A DNA stretch of 64,000 bases, from contig NZ_CP095050.1 of assembly GCF_022921075.1 (NCBI RefSeq), forward strand, positions 1,426,001 to 1,490,000, in the 5' to 3' direction. The DNA comes from Hymenobacter sp. 5317J-9. Lineage in GTDB: Bacteria; Bacteroidota; Bacteroidia; Cytophagales; Hymenobacteraceae. Below are positions 35,163 to 43,582 of this stretch, piece after piece. Each line of letters opens with the position of its first letter. Positions within the stretch are counted from its first letter, which is position 1. The notes beneath the pieces are model-generated. The model did no database searches and was not told the DNA's origin. It saw only the letters and a program-made list of their open reading frames with translations. Both the position numbers and the translations under genes were made by a program.

Positions 35163-35789
35163 ATGAAGACGCTATTGTTTGCCCTGCTGCTCACCGGCCT
35201 GCGCGCTGCCGCCGCCACCCCGCCCGATACCACTGCCACCGATAAGCCCGCGCCCCGCACCGAGCGCCCCTGGTACCGCCCCCAGCACCTGGCCCTGCAA
35301 ACCGGCGGTGGCCTGGGCATGGTGGCCGCCGGCGCCGGCTACGAGTTCGCCAAAGACCGCCTCGAAACCGATATCCTCATCGGCTACGTGCCCAAGTACT
35401 ACGCGGGCTCCACGCTCAGCCTGGCTTCGCTCAAGTTCATGTATTCGCCGTTTCGGCTGCCGGTGGGCGAGAAGCTCCAGGTGGTGCCCCTCACGGTGGG
35501 CGCTTATTTCAGCTACACCCACGGCACCATCAACGACGAGCTGAAGGGCCAGTATTCGAGCGACTACTACTGGTTCTCGACCGATACCCGCTATGGCCCG
35601 CTGCTGGGCAGCCGCGTCACGTTTCTGGCGCCGCCCATTCTGGCCACGGGGCAGCCGCGTAAAATATCGGCTTACTACGAGCTGGGCAGCAACGACCTGT
35701 ACTTGGCCAGCTACCTCAACAACCGCAACGGCGGCCTCGGCATTGGCCAACTGCTGACGCTGGCTCTAGGCCTGAAAGTCGATTTCTAA
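35163..35789 (+). CDS. Predicted outer-membrane beta-barrel protein
   Basis: This 208-residue protein has a signal peptide ending near RAAAATPP, then a chain of alternating hydrophobic and polar residues rich in Gly and Tyr (TGGGLGMVAAGAGYEFAKDRL, YVPKYYAGSTLSLASLKFMYSPF, KISAYYELGSNDLY) and ends in ALGLKVDF. The pattern suggests an eight-stranded outer-membrane barrel. It starts 4 bases after the phosphoesterase stop, so the two are probably co-transcribed. I recognise no specific family. Confidence 0.65.
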   Translation: MKTLLFALLLTGLRAAAATPPDTTATDKPAPRTERPWYRPQHLALQTGGGLGMVAAGAGYEFAKDRLETDILIGYVPKYYAGSTLSLASLKFMYSPFRLPVGEKLQVVPLTVGAYFSYTHGTINDELKGQYSSDYYWFSTDTRYGPLLGSRVTFLAPPILATGQPRKISAYYELGSNDLYLASYLNNRNGGLGIGQLLTLALGLKVDF

Positions 35790-35811
35790 TCCCCAACTCC
35801 TCCCTGGCACC

Positions 35812-35857
35812 AAAGCCCCTGCGGCCGGCAATGAAAATCCGGCTGGCAGGGGCTTTT
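35812..35857 (+). terminator. Terminator after barrel gene
   Basis: AAAGCCCCTGC and GCAGGGGCTTTT pair over 11 bases with an inner CCGGC stem around the loop; the 3' side runs into TTTT. It ends the phosphoesterase-barrel unit. Confidence 0.82.
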
Positions 35858-35916
35858 CGCAATCTGCGGGGGCACCATTGGCGTAGGTGCGGCGGTTGTG
35901 GCCTGAAATCGTACGC

Positions 35917-36642
35917 ATGAATCGACTGTTTTCCCTCGTGCTGGCCCTGCTGCTGGCGGGCGGCCTGGGCTGCGCCAAGCCGCAGGTAGCTCCGGCCAAT
36001 GCATCCGGCGGCGGTCCCGCTGCCGCCACGGGGCTCAGCTACCTCGCGCTGGGCGACTCCTACACCATCGGCGAAGGCGCAGCGGCCGCCGACCGCTGGC
36101 CCACGCAGCTGGCGGGCCTGCTCACGGCCCAGGGCCTGGCCGTGGCCACCCCCGACTACATTGCCCGCACCGGCTGGACCACGGCCGAGTTGCAGGCCGC
36201 CATTGCCGATGCCAAGCCGGCCTCTTCCTATGAGCTGGTGTCGCTGCTGATTGGGGTGAACAACCAGTACCGGGGCCAGTCGCTGACGCAGTACCGCGCC
36301 GAGTTTCGGGCGTTGCTGCAGCAGGCCATTGGGTTTGCGGGCGGCCGGTCGAGCCGCGTGGTGGTGCTCTCCATTCCGGATTGGGGACAGTCGCCCTTCG
36401 GCCAGCGGCAGGGGCGCGACCCGGTTGCCATCGGGCTCGAAATCGACCAGTTTAACGCCGCAGCGCAGGATGAATGCCGCCAAGCCCACGTGGCCTGCGT
36501 CAACATCACGGACCTGACCCGGGCCGCGGCCGGTACCAGCCGGCAGTTCACCAGCGACGGCCTCCATTATTCGGGCCTGCAGATGCGGCTCTGGGCCGAG
36601 CGCACGCTGCCCGTGGCGCAGGCGCTGCTAGCTGTGAAATAG
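35917..36642 (+). CDS. SGNH/GDSL-hydrolase lipoprotein
   Basis: This 241-residue protein has a lipobox GGLGC (C19) and an SGNH-hydrolase fold. LSYLALGDSYTIGEG holds the Ser of the GDS block, LLIGVNNQYRG the Asn block, and DGLHYSG the Asp and His. It should remove acyl or acetyl groups from lipids or carbohydrates at the cell envelope. ATG at 35917 gives the correct signal; the ORF from 35887 is longer without reason. The gene follows the terminator at 35812-35857. Confidence 0.86.
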   Translation: MNRLFSLVLALLLAGGLGCAKPQVAPANASGGGPAAATGLSYLALGDSYTIGEGAAAADRWPTQLAGLLTAQGLAVATPDYIARTGWTTAELQAAIADAKPASSYELVSLLIGVNNQYRGQSLTQYRAEFRALLQQAIGFAGGRSSRVVVLSIPDWGQSPFGQRQGRDPVAIGLEIDQFNAAAQDECRQAHVACVNITDLTRAAAGTSRQFTSDGLHYSGLQMRLWAERTLPVAQALLAVK

Positions 36643-36763
36643 CAGGCTGCTGGTGAAAGCGTTAAAGCTAAAAAATAAGGCTGTGCAACGGGAGGGGCGG
36701 GGTGCCGGTCATGGGTAAGCAGGCTGCCGGTTTGGCAACGCTGCTCCAGCCTTTCCTTCCCAA

Positions 36764-37492
36764 ATGAGAAACGCCTTCCTCCTGTTGCCGCTCTTGGCGC
36801 TGCCTCTGTCGGCCGCCGCCCAGCACACCGAAATCAGTGGCCGGGCCGGACTTGGGCTGTTCCGGTTTGGCGGCCCCAGCGCCGAAGGCACCTCGTTCGT
36901 CAACTTCGCCAACAACTTTGGGCAGCCCAACGGCTACACCAACAACCCCTACAGCAGCCGGCTGGGTGCGGGCCTGGCGTTGGGGGCGCGGGTGCAGCAC
37001 GTGGGCCAGCGCCAGGGCCTGGTGGCTTTCGATTTGGGGTACGAGTGGCTGCGCAGCCGCACCAGCATCACGCAACTCTATTACTCGCAGCCACTCACCA
37101 GCTCTTTTTCAGGCGCCTACCGCGCCGATGGCAGCACCGAACTATTAGCTCAACGTGTGACGGCCTTTGTGGGGCTGGGCCACCGTTTCGACGCAGGGGC
37201 GCTGGTGATAGATGCACTGGCCGGGCCGGAGGGCGCCTACGTGTTTGGTTTCCGGGAGAAAGGCAGCGGCACCTACAACGGCAACCTGAGCTGGGCCGTC
37301 GACCAGCCCAACCGCGCCGCCAGCCGCTATGATGCCGGCCTGCGGGCCGACGCCACCGTGTGGTACCACCGCCTGGGCTTCAATGCCAGCTACTCGCACG
37401 GCCTGTTGAACTACCAGAGCGGCCTGCTGGGCGCCAGCCCTGAAGTCTATTCGCGCACCTTGCGCCTGGGGCTGGCATTCAAGCTGCGCTAG
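36764..37492 (+). CDS. Outer-membrane beta-barrel protein
   Basis: This 242-residue protein has a signal peptide (LLPLLALPLSAAAQH) and then beta-rich sequence of Gly, Tyr and alternating hydrophobic residues (SGRAGLGLFRFGGPS, LGAGLALGARVQHV, FDLGYEWLRSRTS, YSRTLRLGLAFKLR at the C-terminus). This is the pattern of a porin-like barrel of the outer membrane. The family is not identifiable from sequence alone. A small gap of 120 bases separates it from the upstream hydrolase gene on the same strand. Confidence 0.68.
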   Translation: MRNAFLLLPLLALPLSAAAQHTEISGRAGLGLFRFGGPSAEGTSFVNFANNFGQPNGYTNNPYSSRLGAGLALGARVQHVGQRQGLVAFDLGYEWLRSRTSITQLYYSQPLTSSFSGAYRADGSTELLAQRVTAFVGLGHRFDAGALVIDALAGPEGAYVFGFREKGSGTYNGNLSWAVDQPNRAASRYDAGLRADATVWYHRLGFNASYSHGLLNYQSGLLGASPEVYSRTLRLGLAFKLR

Positions 37493-37535
37493 GCCGCGAC
37501 AAAATATGTGCTCGAGTCGTGCGTCTGCAGGCACC

Positions 37536-38546
37536 ATGAGTCTTCAAACTGCCTCCGCGCCGCGCCTGCAGGCCGCCTACAACGGTAAAACCTACGAAAA
37601 TGTCCTGCCCACCACCGTCAGTCCGCCCTCGGGCTACGGCGCGCTGCTGAAGCGCTGGCTGTTTGAGAAAGCCGAACGAGAGCCCAAGGCCCCGCTCGGT
37701 CCTTTCCGGGCCGATGCCGTGGCGCTGGCCACGCCCGTGCCGCCCGCCGCGCTGCGGGCCACCTGGCTGGGCCACAGCACCATGCTGCTCGAAATCGACG
37801 GCCGCCGCATCCTCACCGACCCGGTGTGGAGCGAGCGGGTGTCGCCCTCGCAACTCGTGGGGCCGAAGCGGTTCTTCGCGCCGCCGCTGCCGCTCGACAA
37901 GCTGCCCAGGCTGGACGCCGTGCTGCTCTCGCACGACCATTACGACCACCTCGACGCGGCTGCTATCCGGACGCTGGGCCGCACCGGCGTGCCATTCTTC
38001 TGCCCCTTGGGCGTGGGGGCGCACCTGCGCCGCTGGGGCGTGCCGGCCGCCAACATCACCGAACTGAACTGGTGGGAAACCGCCGCGCTGGCGCCCGACT
38101 TCACGCTGGTGGCCACGCCGGCCCGCCACTTTTCGGGCCGCGGCCTCACCCGCAACGACACGCTCTGGGCCTCGTGGTGCCTGCTGGGGCCCACGCACAA
38201 GGTATTTTTCGGCGGCGACTCGGGCCCCTTCGAGGAAGGCTTCCGGCAGATAGGGGAGGCCTACGGCCCGTTTGATTTGACCATGCTCGAAATCGGCGCT
38301 TCCGACCCCGAGTGGGCCGACATTCACCTCGGGCCCGATAATGCCCTGGCGGCCCACCGGCTGCTAGGCGGCGGGCCGCTGCTGCCGCTGCACTGGGGCA
38401 CGTTCAACCTGGCGTTTCATGCCTGGCGGCAGCCCGTGCAGCGCCTGCTTGAGGCGGCCGATGCCGGCGTCCCCTTGCTGCTGCCCGCCCCCGGCCAGCG
38501 GGTGGATGTGGCCGCCGGTCCGCTGAACTCGGGCTGGTGGGAGTAG
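37536..38546 (+). CDS. MBL-fold metallo-hydrolase (NAPE-PLD/UlaG-like)
   Basis: This protein of about 336 residues has a metallo-beta-lactamase fold with the metal motif SHDHYDHLD, a front strand WLGHSTMLLEIDGRRILTDPVW, and later HFSGRG, FFGGDSGPF and PLHWGTF. The order matches the NAPE-PLD/UlaG branch, which cleaves phosphodiester or lactone substrates. The in-frame ATG at 37506 precedes a poorly conserved front; 37536 is preferred. A hairpin repeat follows the stop. Confidence 0.85.
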   Translation: MSLQTASAPRLQAAYNGKTYENVLPTTVSPPSGYGALLKRWLFEKAEREPKAPLGPFRADAVALATPVPPAALRATWLGHSTMLLEIDGRRILTDPVWSERVSPSQLVGPKRFFAPPLPLDKLPRLDAVLLSHDHYDHLDAAAIRTLGRTGVPFFCPLGVGAHLRRWGVPAANITELNWWETAALAPDFTLVATPARHFSGRGLTRNDTLWASWCLLGPTHKVFFGGDSGPFEEGFRQIGEAYGPFDLTMLEIGASDPEWADIHLGPDNALAAHRLLGGGPLLPLHWGTFNLAFHAWRQPVQRLLEAADAGVPLLLPAPGQRVDVAAGPLNSGWWE

Positions 38547-38564
38547 TCTGTTTTCCAATCCGTC

Positions 38565-38646
38565 TGTCATCCTGAGCGGAGCGAAGGACCTTCTCACGCC
38601 AGGGTTTTCTTAGGTGAGAAGGTCCTTCGCTCCGCTCAGGATGACA
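38565..38646. repeat. GTCATCC hairpin repeat, copy 1
   Basis: A perfect inverted repeat of 33 bases per arm starts TGTCATCCTGAGCGGAGCGA and ends in its reverse complement, with a short GC-poor loop. A second copy with matching compensating changes lies at 57961-58054. It may also serve as a 3' end for the MBL gene. Confidence 0.9.
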
Positions 38647-38745
38647 AGCGTTTTTTACGTAAAAAAGCGCGGCCTTAAACATTTGGCCGGCTGCCGGCTT
38701 ATAGCCACTCGATTCCGTCCGCCGTCCGGCCCCGGCATCTGACTT

Positions 38746-38753
38746 TATCTTTG
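38746..38753 (+). promoter_or_regulatory. Candidate -7 element TATCTTTG before leader ORF and TonB receptor
   Basis: TATCTTTG fits TAnnTTTG. A GTG start codon of a short ORF lies 4 bases after it, so the transcript may begin at or near that codon. No TTG at the -33 position is visible. Confidence 0.5.
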
Positions 38754-38757
38754 CCCC

Positions 38758-38892
38758 GTGATACAGATACTCGCAGCCGCTGCTCCGCTTTCGGGGCGCC
38801 GGCTGGCCCCCAACCGTCTTTTCTTCAGCCCGACCAGCTTGTCGACGCCCGCGGGCGTGGCCGCGGTGGGTTGCTGTTGCTGTTGTTGGTAG
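38758..38892 (+). CDS. Putative leader peptide with C-terminal Cys-run (CCCCCW)
   Basis: The GTG-started frame of 44 codons reads VIQILAAAAP at the front and ends PAGVAAVGCCCCCW before TAG. Five cysteine codons (TGC TGT TGC TGT TGT) lie directly before the stop. Such an end looks like a cysteine-sensing leader peptide, where ribosome stalling on Cys codons changes the fold of the downstream RNA. A -7 element precedes it, a hairpin (about 38899-38932) follows it, and the TonB receptor starts about 290 bases later. Whether it is translated is unknown; a random frame is possible, so confidence is limited. Confidence 0.4.
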   Translation: MIQILAAAAPLSGRRLAPNRLFFSPTSLSTPAGVAAVGCCCCCW

Positions 38893-39183
38893 GATAGGGC
38901 AGTAGCCGGCGCCCGGAGCGGTGCCCGGCTGACTGCCAGACCAGAAAAAAGCGGGAACAAGTTCCGACCCGGCCGCTACGGTAGCTACGGGCCGAATAGT
39001 AACCCGTTTGGGTATTTCTGGTATATATGAATTGTTGGTTTTGATGGGTGCTGCTTATACCGGCCCGGCTGCCTCGCGTGCAGTTCGGCCGGCTGGGCGC
39101 GCGGCTTTTCTTTTTCCTGGGTTTGTCCGGCTCAACAATGGCCTGCAGGGCCGCCGGAAACCCGTTTTACTTCCCCCTTACTT
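38893..39183 (+). promoter_or_regulatory. Structured 5' leader before TonB receptor
   Basis: No gene is seen here. Three to four hairpins follow one another: AGCCGG ... CCGGCT (38902-38932 area), GGAAC-AA-GTTCC, a CGGCC ... GGGCCG stem around GCTACGGTAGC, and ACCC-GTTT-GGGT. I did not find the conserved parts of the cobalamin, SAM or TPP riboswitches. It could be an attenuator or simply a structured untranslated region. Confidence 0.4.
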
Positions 39184-41955
39184 ATGACACACCCTACAAC
39201 TACCCGAATCGGGCTGGTAGCGCTGCTGCTGTGGCTGACCACGGCCGCCGCCTGGGCCCAGAACCTCACCGTGACCGGCCGCGTGCTCGACCCCGCCGGC
39301 CAAAGCCAGCCCGGCGTGACCGTGCTGGAGCAAGGCACCAGCAACGGCACCAGCACCGACGGCGACGGCCGCTTCACGCTCGCCAACGTGCCCGGCACGG
39401 CCACGCTGGTATTCTCCGCCGTGGGCTCGCTTACCCAAACCGTGCCGCTGAATGGCCGCACCACCCTCGAAATCCGCCTCGCCGCCAACCAGACCGAGCT
39501 GAACGAAGTGGTGGTGACGGGCTCGCGCGCCACCGAGGGCCGCTCCAACATCCTCACCACCGCGCCGGTGGACGTGATTTCGGCCCGCGAAATCAAGTCC
39601 TACGCCCACACCGACGTGACGCAGATTCTCACCTACATCGCGCCCTCGTTCCAGAGCACGCGCCAAACCGTGACCGACGGCACCGACTTTGTGGACCCCG
39701 CCACCCTGCGCGGCCTCGGCCCCGACCAGGTACTGGTGCTGGTGAACGGCAAGCGCCGCCACACCTCGGCCCTGGTCAACATCAACGGCACGCCCGGCCG
39801 CGGCTCGGTGGGCACGGACATGAACGTGATTCCGCCGGCCGCCATCAAGCGGATTGAGGTGCTGCGCGACGGCGCGGCCGCCCAATACGGCTCCGACGCC
39901 ATTGCCGGCGTCATCAACATTCAACTGAAAGACGACACCACCGGCGTGAGCGTGAGCAGCACGGCCGGCCAAACCAGCAAAAGCGACGGCCAACTGTTTC
40001 AAGCCGACGCCAACCTGGGCTTTGGCCTGGGCCGCCGTGGTTTTGTGAACGTGAGCGGGCAGTTCTCGAACCGCAGCTACGTGGACCGTAGCGGCCTCGA
40101 TACGGCCCCGCTCATTTACCTGGGCACCACCGGCGGCAACTACCCCGCCGGCCTCACCGACGCGCAGAAACTCGACCTGAAAGCCCGCGATAATGCCCTG
40201 GTGGCTCAGAACGGCTTCAACCGCCGCGACATCCGGGTGGGCAGCGCCGACACCCGCGCCTACGGCAGCTTCGTGAACGCGGCCTACACGCTGGCTCCCA
40301 GCATTGGCCTAGAGGCTTACTTTGCGGGCGGCCTCACGCGCCGCACGGGCTCGTCGGGTGCCCTCTACCGCCTGCCCACGCAGGTGACGCAAACCGACGC
40401 CAGCATCTACCCCAACGGCTTCCTGCCCTTCATCAACAGCACCGTGAACGACGGCTCGGCCATCGTGGGCCTGCGCGGTCAGGTGCTGGGCTTCGCCGCT
40501 GATTTGAGCAATACTTACGGCCGCAATGCCCTCGACTACGACATCACCAACACGCTGAATGCCTCACTGCCGGTGGGCACCAGCCCTACCCGGTTCTACG
40601 CCGGCCAGCTGGCTTTCCAGCAGAACACCACCAACCTGGGCTTCTCGCGCAAATTCACCGAAGTAGGGCCGCTGGCCACGCTGAACGTGGCTTTCGGCGG
40701 CGAGTTCCGGGTCGATAATTTCCAGATTAACGCCGGCGAATCGGGCTCTTATATCCTCGGCACGCGCCAGGTGAACGGCACGCCGGCCGCCGCGGGCTCG
40801 CAGGGCTTTGCCGGCTACCGGCCCTCTGATGCGCTCAACCAGAGCCGTAATAACGTGTCGGGCTACATCGACTTGGAAAGCGACCTGACCGATAAGCTGC
40901 TGGTGGACGTGGCCGGCCGGGCCGAGCGCTACTCTGACTTTGGCTCGAACGTGAGCGGCAAAGTGGCTGCGCGCTACAGCATTCTGAACGGACTGGCCCT
41001 GCGTGGCGCCATCAGCAATGGCTTCCGGGCTCCTTCGCTGCAGCAGCGCTATTTCACCAATTCCAGCACCCAGTTCACCAGCGGCGAGCTGCGCGAAGTG
41101 CTGACCACCAACAACGACGACCCCATCACCAAAGCCTTCGGCATTGGCTCGCTGAAGCAGGAAAAGTCGACCAACTACAGCGTGGGCCTAACGGCACGCA
41201 TCCTGAAAACCATCACGCTGACCGTGGATGCCTACCAGATTGATATCCGCGACCGGATTGTGCTGTCGTCGCAGTTCAGCCGCAATAACACCGTGGTGGC
41301 CGGCATTCTCACCGCCAACCAGCGCCCCGGCCAAAACCCGGTGCAGGGCGTGCAGTTTTTTGCCAATGCCGTGAATACGCGCACCCAGGGCATCGACATT
41401 GTGGCCAACGAGCGCCTGACCCTGGGCCCCGACAGCCGCCTGACCCTGACGGCCGCCGCTAACTTCAACGAGACGGTGGTGCGCAGCTTCAACAGTTCAA
41501 GCTTCATCGACAACAACGCCAGCCTGCAAAACACGCTGTTTGACCGCGCCCAGCGCGCCCGCCTCGAAAACGGCCAGCCCCGCAGCAAAATCAACCTGAG
41601 CGCTGACTACGGCTACAAAATCTTCGGCGTGAACCTGCGCACGGTGCGCTTCGGCGAGGTGCAAACCAAGGATGCCGACCCCACCCGCTCGTTCATCGAC
41701 CAGACCTTCTCGGCCAAATGGGTGACCGACCTGACCATCAGCGCCCAAATCATCAAAAACATCGGCCTGAGCGTGGGCGTGAACAACCTGTTCAACGTGT
41801 ACCCCGACCGTCTCTACCAAGACCCCAACAACAACGAACAGAGCTTGGCCTACTCGACGCTGGATGCCACCAACCGCGGCCGCTTCCTATATAATTCCAA
41901 CCAGTTCGGCTTCAACGGCGCTTTCTACTTCGGCCGCGTGAATTTCACCCTGTAA
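39184..41955 (+). CDS. TonB-dependent receptor with carboxypeptidase-like N-domain
   Basis: This 923-residue outer-membrane receptor has a signal peptide (VALLLWLTTAAAWAQ), a CarboxypepD_reg-like domain (NLTVTGRVLDPAGQSQPGV..., about 26-110), a plug with RGLGPDQVLVLVNGKRRHTSALV and IKRIEVLRDGAAAQYGSDAIAGVINI, and a long barrel ending in FYFGRVNFTL with an aromatic/aliphatic C-terminus. It imports a ligand, often an iron complex, peptide or sugar, driven by TonB. No SusD partner lies downstream, so it is not a sus-type operon. The leader ORF with cysteines suggests a link to sulfur supply, but the ligand is unproven. Confidence 0.9.
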   Translation: MTHPTTTRIGLVALLLWLTTAAAWAQNLTVTGRVLDPAGQSQPGVTVLEQGTSNGTSTDGDGRFTLANVPGTATLVFSAVGSLTQTVPLNGRTTLEIRLAANQTELNEVVVTGSRATEGRSNILTTAPVDVISAREIKSYAHTDVTQILTYIAPSFQSTRQTVTDGTDFVDPATLRGLGPDQVLVLVNGKRRHTSALVNINGTPGRGSVGTDMNVIPPAAIKRIEVLRDGAAAQYGSDAIAGVINIQLKDDTTGVSVSSTAGQTSKSDGQLFQADANLGFGLGRRGFVNVSGQFSNRSYVDRSGLDTAPLIYLGTTGGNYPAGLTDAQKLDLKARDNALVAQNGFNRRDIRVGSADTRAYGSFVNAAYTLAPSIGLEAYFAGGLTRRTGSSGALYRLPTQVTQTDASIYPNGFLPFINSTVNDGSAIVGLRGQVLGFAADLSNTYGRNALDYDITNTLNASLPVGTSPTRFYAGQLAFQQNTTNLGFSRKFTEVGPLATLNVAFGGEFRVDNFQINAGESGSYILGTRQVNGTPAAAGSQGFAGYRPSDALNQSRNNVSGYIDLESDLTDKLLVDVAGRAERYSDFGSNVSGKVAARYSILNGLALRGAISNGFRAPSLQQRYFTNSSTQFTSGELREVLTTNNDDPITKAFGIGSLKQEKSTNYSVGLTARILKTITLTVDAYQIDIRDRIVLSSQFSRNNTVVAGILTANQRPGQNPVQGVQFFANAVNTRTQGIDIVANERLTLGPDSRLTLTAAANFNETVVRSFNSSSFIDNNASLQNTLFDRAQRARLENGQPRSKINLSADYGYKIFGVNLRTVRFGEVQTKDADPTRSFIDQTFSAKWVTDLTISAQIIKNIGLSVGVNNLFNVYPDRLYQDPNNNEQSLAYSTLDATNRGRFLYNSNQFGFNGAFYFGRVNFTL

Positions 41956-41974
41956 TTACCCTTTTCTTGTGAGA

Positions 41975-42009
41975 CAAAAAGGCCATTCAGCACGCTGAAT
42001 GGCCTTTCA
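41975..42009. terminator. Bidirectional terminator between convergent genes
   Basis: AAAAAGGCCATTCAGC and GCTGAATGGCCTTTC form a strong stem with A and T runs on the two sides. It ends the TonB receptor transcript and the opposing gene at 42033. Confidence 0.9.
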
Positions 42010-42032
42010 TGATGAACCACGTAGGGGCGTTG

Positions 42033-43475
42033 CTAATTGCCACTGAATTGCAGCCGGGCCACCTGCGTGCCCGCCAAATTGCGCGCGAAATAGAGGCCGG
42101 CGGGCAGCGGTGTAGCGGGCCGCCACTCCACGCGGCCATCGGGCGTCGACTCAACCCGGGCCACTAGGCGGCCCAGCGCGTCGGTAATGGCCACGGCCTG
42201 CACGCCTTGTCCCGTGAATTGAAATTGCACAGCTTCGTTAAATGGCGCCGGGAAAGGCAGTTGCGCCAGGGCCTGCCGCGTGCGAGTTGCCAGCGTTGGG
42301 TTGCTCACCAGAAATGTTAGCGTGAGCACACTGTGACCCAACAAGGGGCAAGCATTGTCGAGGGCCGTTACCGTGAGGCCATAGCGGCCGGACGGCAGCG
42401 TGGCGGGCACTTGCCAGGTCAATTGGCCCTGGCCGTTGGCGAGTGGCTGAAACGAGGCCCCGGGCACCAGGCCAACCACTTCGCTGCTGAGCGTGGGCGT
42501 TTGTCCGGCATCGGCGTCGGTGGCAGTTAGGACGAGGGAGGCTGTCTGCCCGGCCGTTACGCGGATTTCCTGCCCCAGCAGCTGGCCGGTGGGAATGCCC
42601 ACTGGAGCCACGCGGGTGAAGACGGGCACTTGGTTGGTGCCAGCCGAAACGTAATAATCCATCTCCCGCATCACGCTGCCGATTTTCTGCCAGGTTCCGT
42701 TCACGCGTCGGTACTCCTTTACCCGTGCCGTCAGCGCGTAGATGCCCAATTGCCCGGCGGCGCCGGGCACGGTCAGCAGCTCACCGGTGGCGGCGTTCAG
42801 CTGGAAGTGAGGCGCCAGAGTACCTCCGGTTGCGGTTGCGCAGGGCATCGACGGGCTGCTGCCGGGCATCAGAGGCTGTACCGCCTCATACACCAGCGAG
42901 TCGCCTTCGCTGTCAAAAGCACTGATGCTGTACTGCTGCGGCTGGGCGCCGACGAGGTGCACCGGGCGCGAAGCGGTGAAGCGGGGTGAAGAATCAATCA
43001 GGCCCGTGGAATTATCAAGCTCCGCACTTACGTAAAGTCCCACTACGCTCGACTGCGGCACGTTGGCCATTGCGGCCACGCGGGCCGTGATGCTGATGCC
43101 CAGCAGCCATTGTGCCGGGGGCAGCGTTACCAGCCCTTGCAGAGTTGTGATGATGGTCGACTCGCCGGTGCTGGTGCACGACGTTAGGACGGTTTGGCTC
43201 GCAACACGGGGCAGGGAGGTCGTGCTGATAAGTTGCGCACAACCGTTTTGGGTGCAGGTGAGGGCTATGCTCGTGGGCGGCCCCGCCGTGGCGCCGGTCA
43301 TGCTCCCGTCGCTAAAAACCCGCGCCGTCACGCGGTACAGGTTTGGCGCAGCGCTGGTACCCGCGTACTCGTAGGTGAGGTCGGCGCCTAGCACATGGGT
43401 GGCGCGTGCGTTGAACGCGTTTCCCCAGCAGCAAAAAAGAAGGAGCAATACCCGAAAAATTGAAATGCGGACCAT
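42033..43475 (-). CDS. Secreted beta-domain protein with T9SS-type C-terminal signal
   Basis: This 480-residue protein starts with a signal peptide (FRVLLLLFCCWGNAFNARA) and THVLGADLTYEY, matching the front of the protein at 5778-7709. The middle has beta-sandwich-like segments (DSEGDSLVYEAV, ATDADAGQTPTLS). The last 75 residues (PFPAPFNEAVQFQF ... ITDALGRLVARVES ... GLYFARNLAGTQVARLQF) look like the type A C-terminal sorting domain of the type IX secretion system. It is probably exported to the surface. ATG at 43475 is preferred over 43499. Confidence 0.82.
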   Translation of the reverse strand: MVRISIFRVLLLLFCCWGNAFNARATHVLGADLTYEYAGTSAAPNLYRVTARVFSDGSMTGATAGPPTSIALTCTQNGCAQLISTTSLPRVASQTVLTSCTSTGESTIITTLQGLVTLPPAQWLLGISITARVAAMANVPQSSVVGLYVSAELDNSTGLIDSSPRFTASRPVHLVGAQPQQYSISAFDSEGDSLVYEAVQPLMPGSSPSMPCATATGGTLAPHFQLNAATGELLTVPGAAGQLGIYALTARVKEYRRVNGTWQKIGSVMREMDYYVSAGTNQVPVFTRVAPVGIPTGQLLGQEIRVTAGQTASLVLTATDADAGQTPTLSSEVVGLVPGASFQPLANGQGQLTWQVPATLPSGRYGLTVTALDNACPLLGHSVLTLTFLVSNPTLATRTRQALAQLPFPAPFNEAVQFQFTGQGVQAVAITDALGRLVARVESTPDGRVEWRPATPLPAGLYFARNLAGTQVARLQFSGN

Positions 43476-43582
43476 TGTTGCGAAAGAGCTGAATACCAAG
43501 CTTTGTTTCGCTGGCTTGCCCCATCGCCAAAGCTATTTAATGTTCTTCGGTCACGAATGCGGAATCTGCAAAATGCAGGTGG

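Noticed and set aside
38745..38960. Minus-strand frame with a Gln run
   Set aside because: The Gln codons are the complement of the Cys-run on the plus strand; the frame has no start context or domain.
38893..39183. Cobalamin riboswitch before the TonB receptor
   Set aside because: A stretch near 38960-38990 slightly resembles part of the core, but the B12 box and other conserved parts are missing.
39048..39857. Plus-strand frame of 269 codons
   Set aside because: It overlaps the receptor start in another frame and gives an Arg/Pro/His-rich translation.
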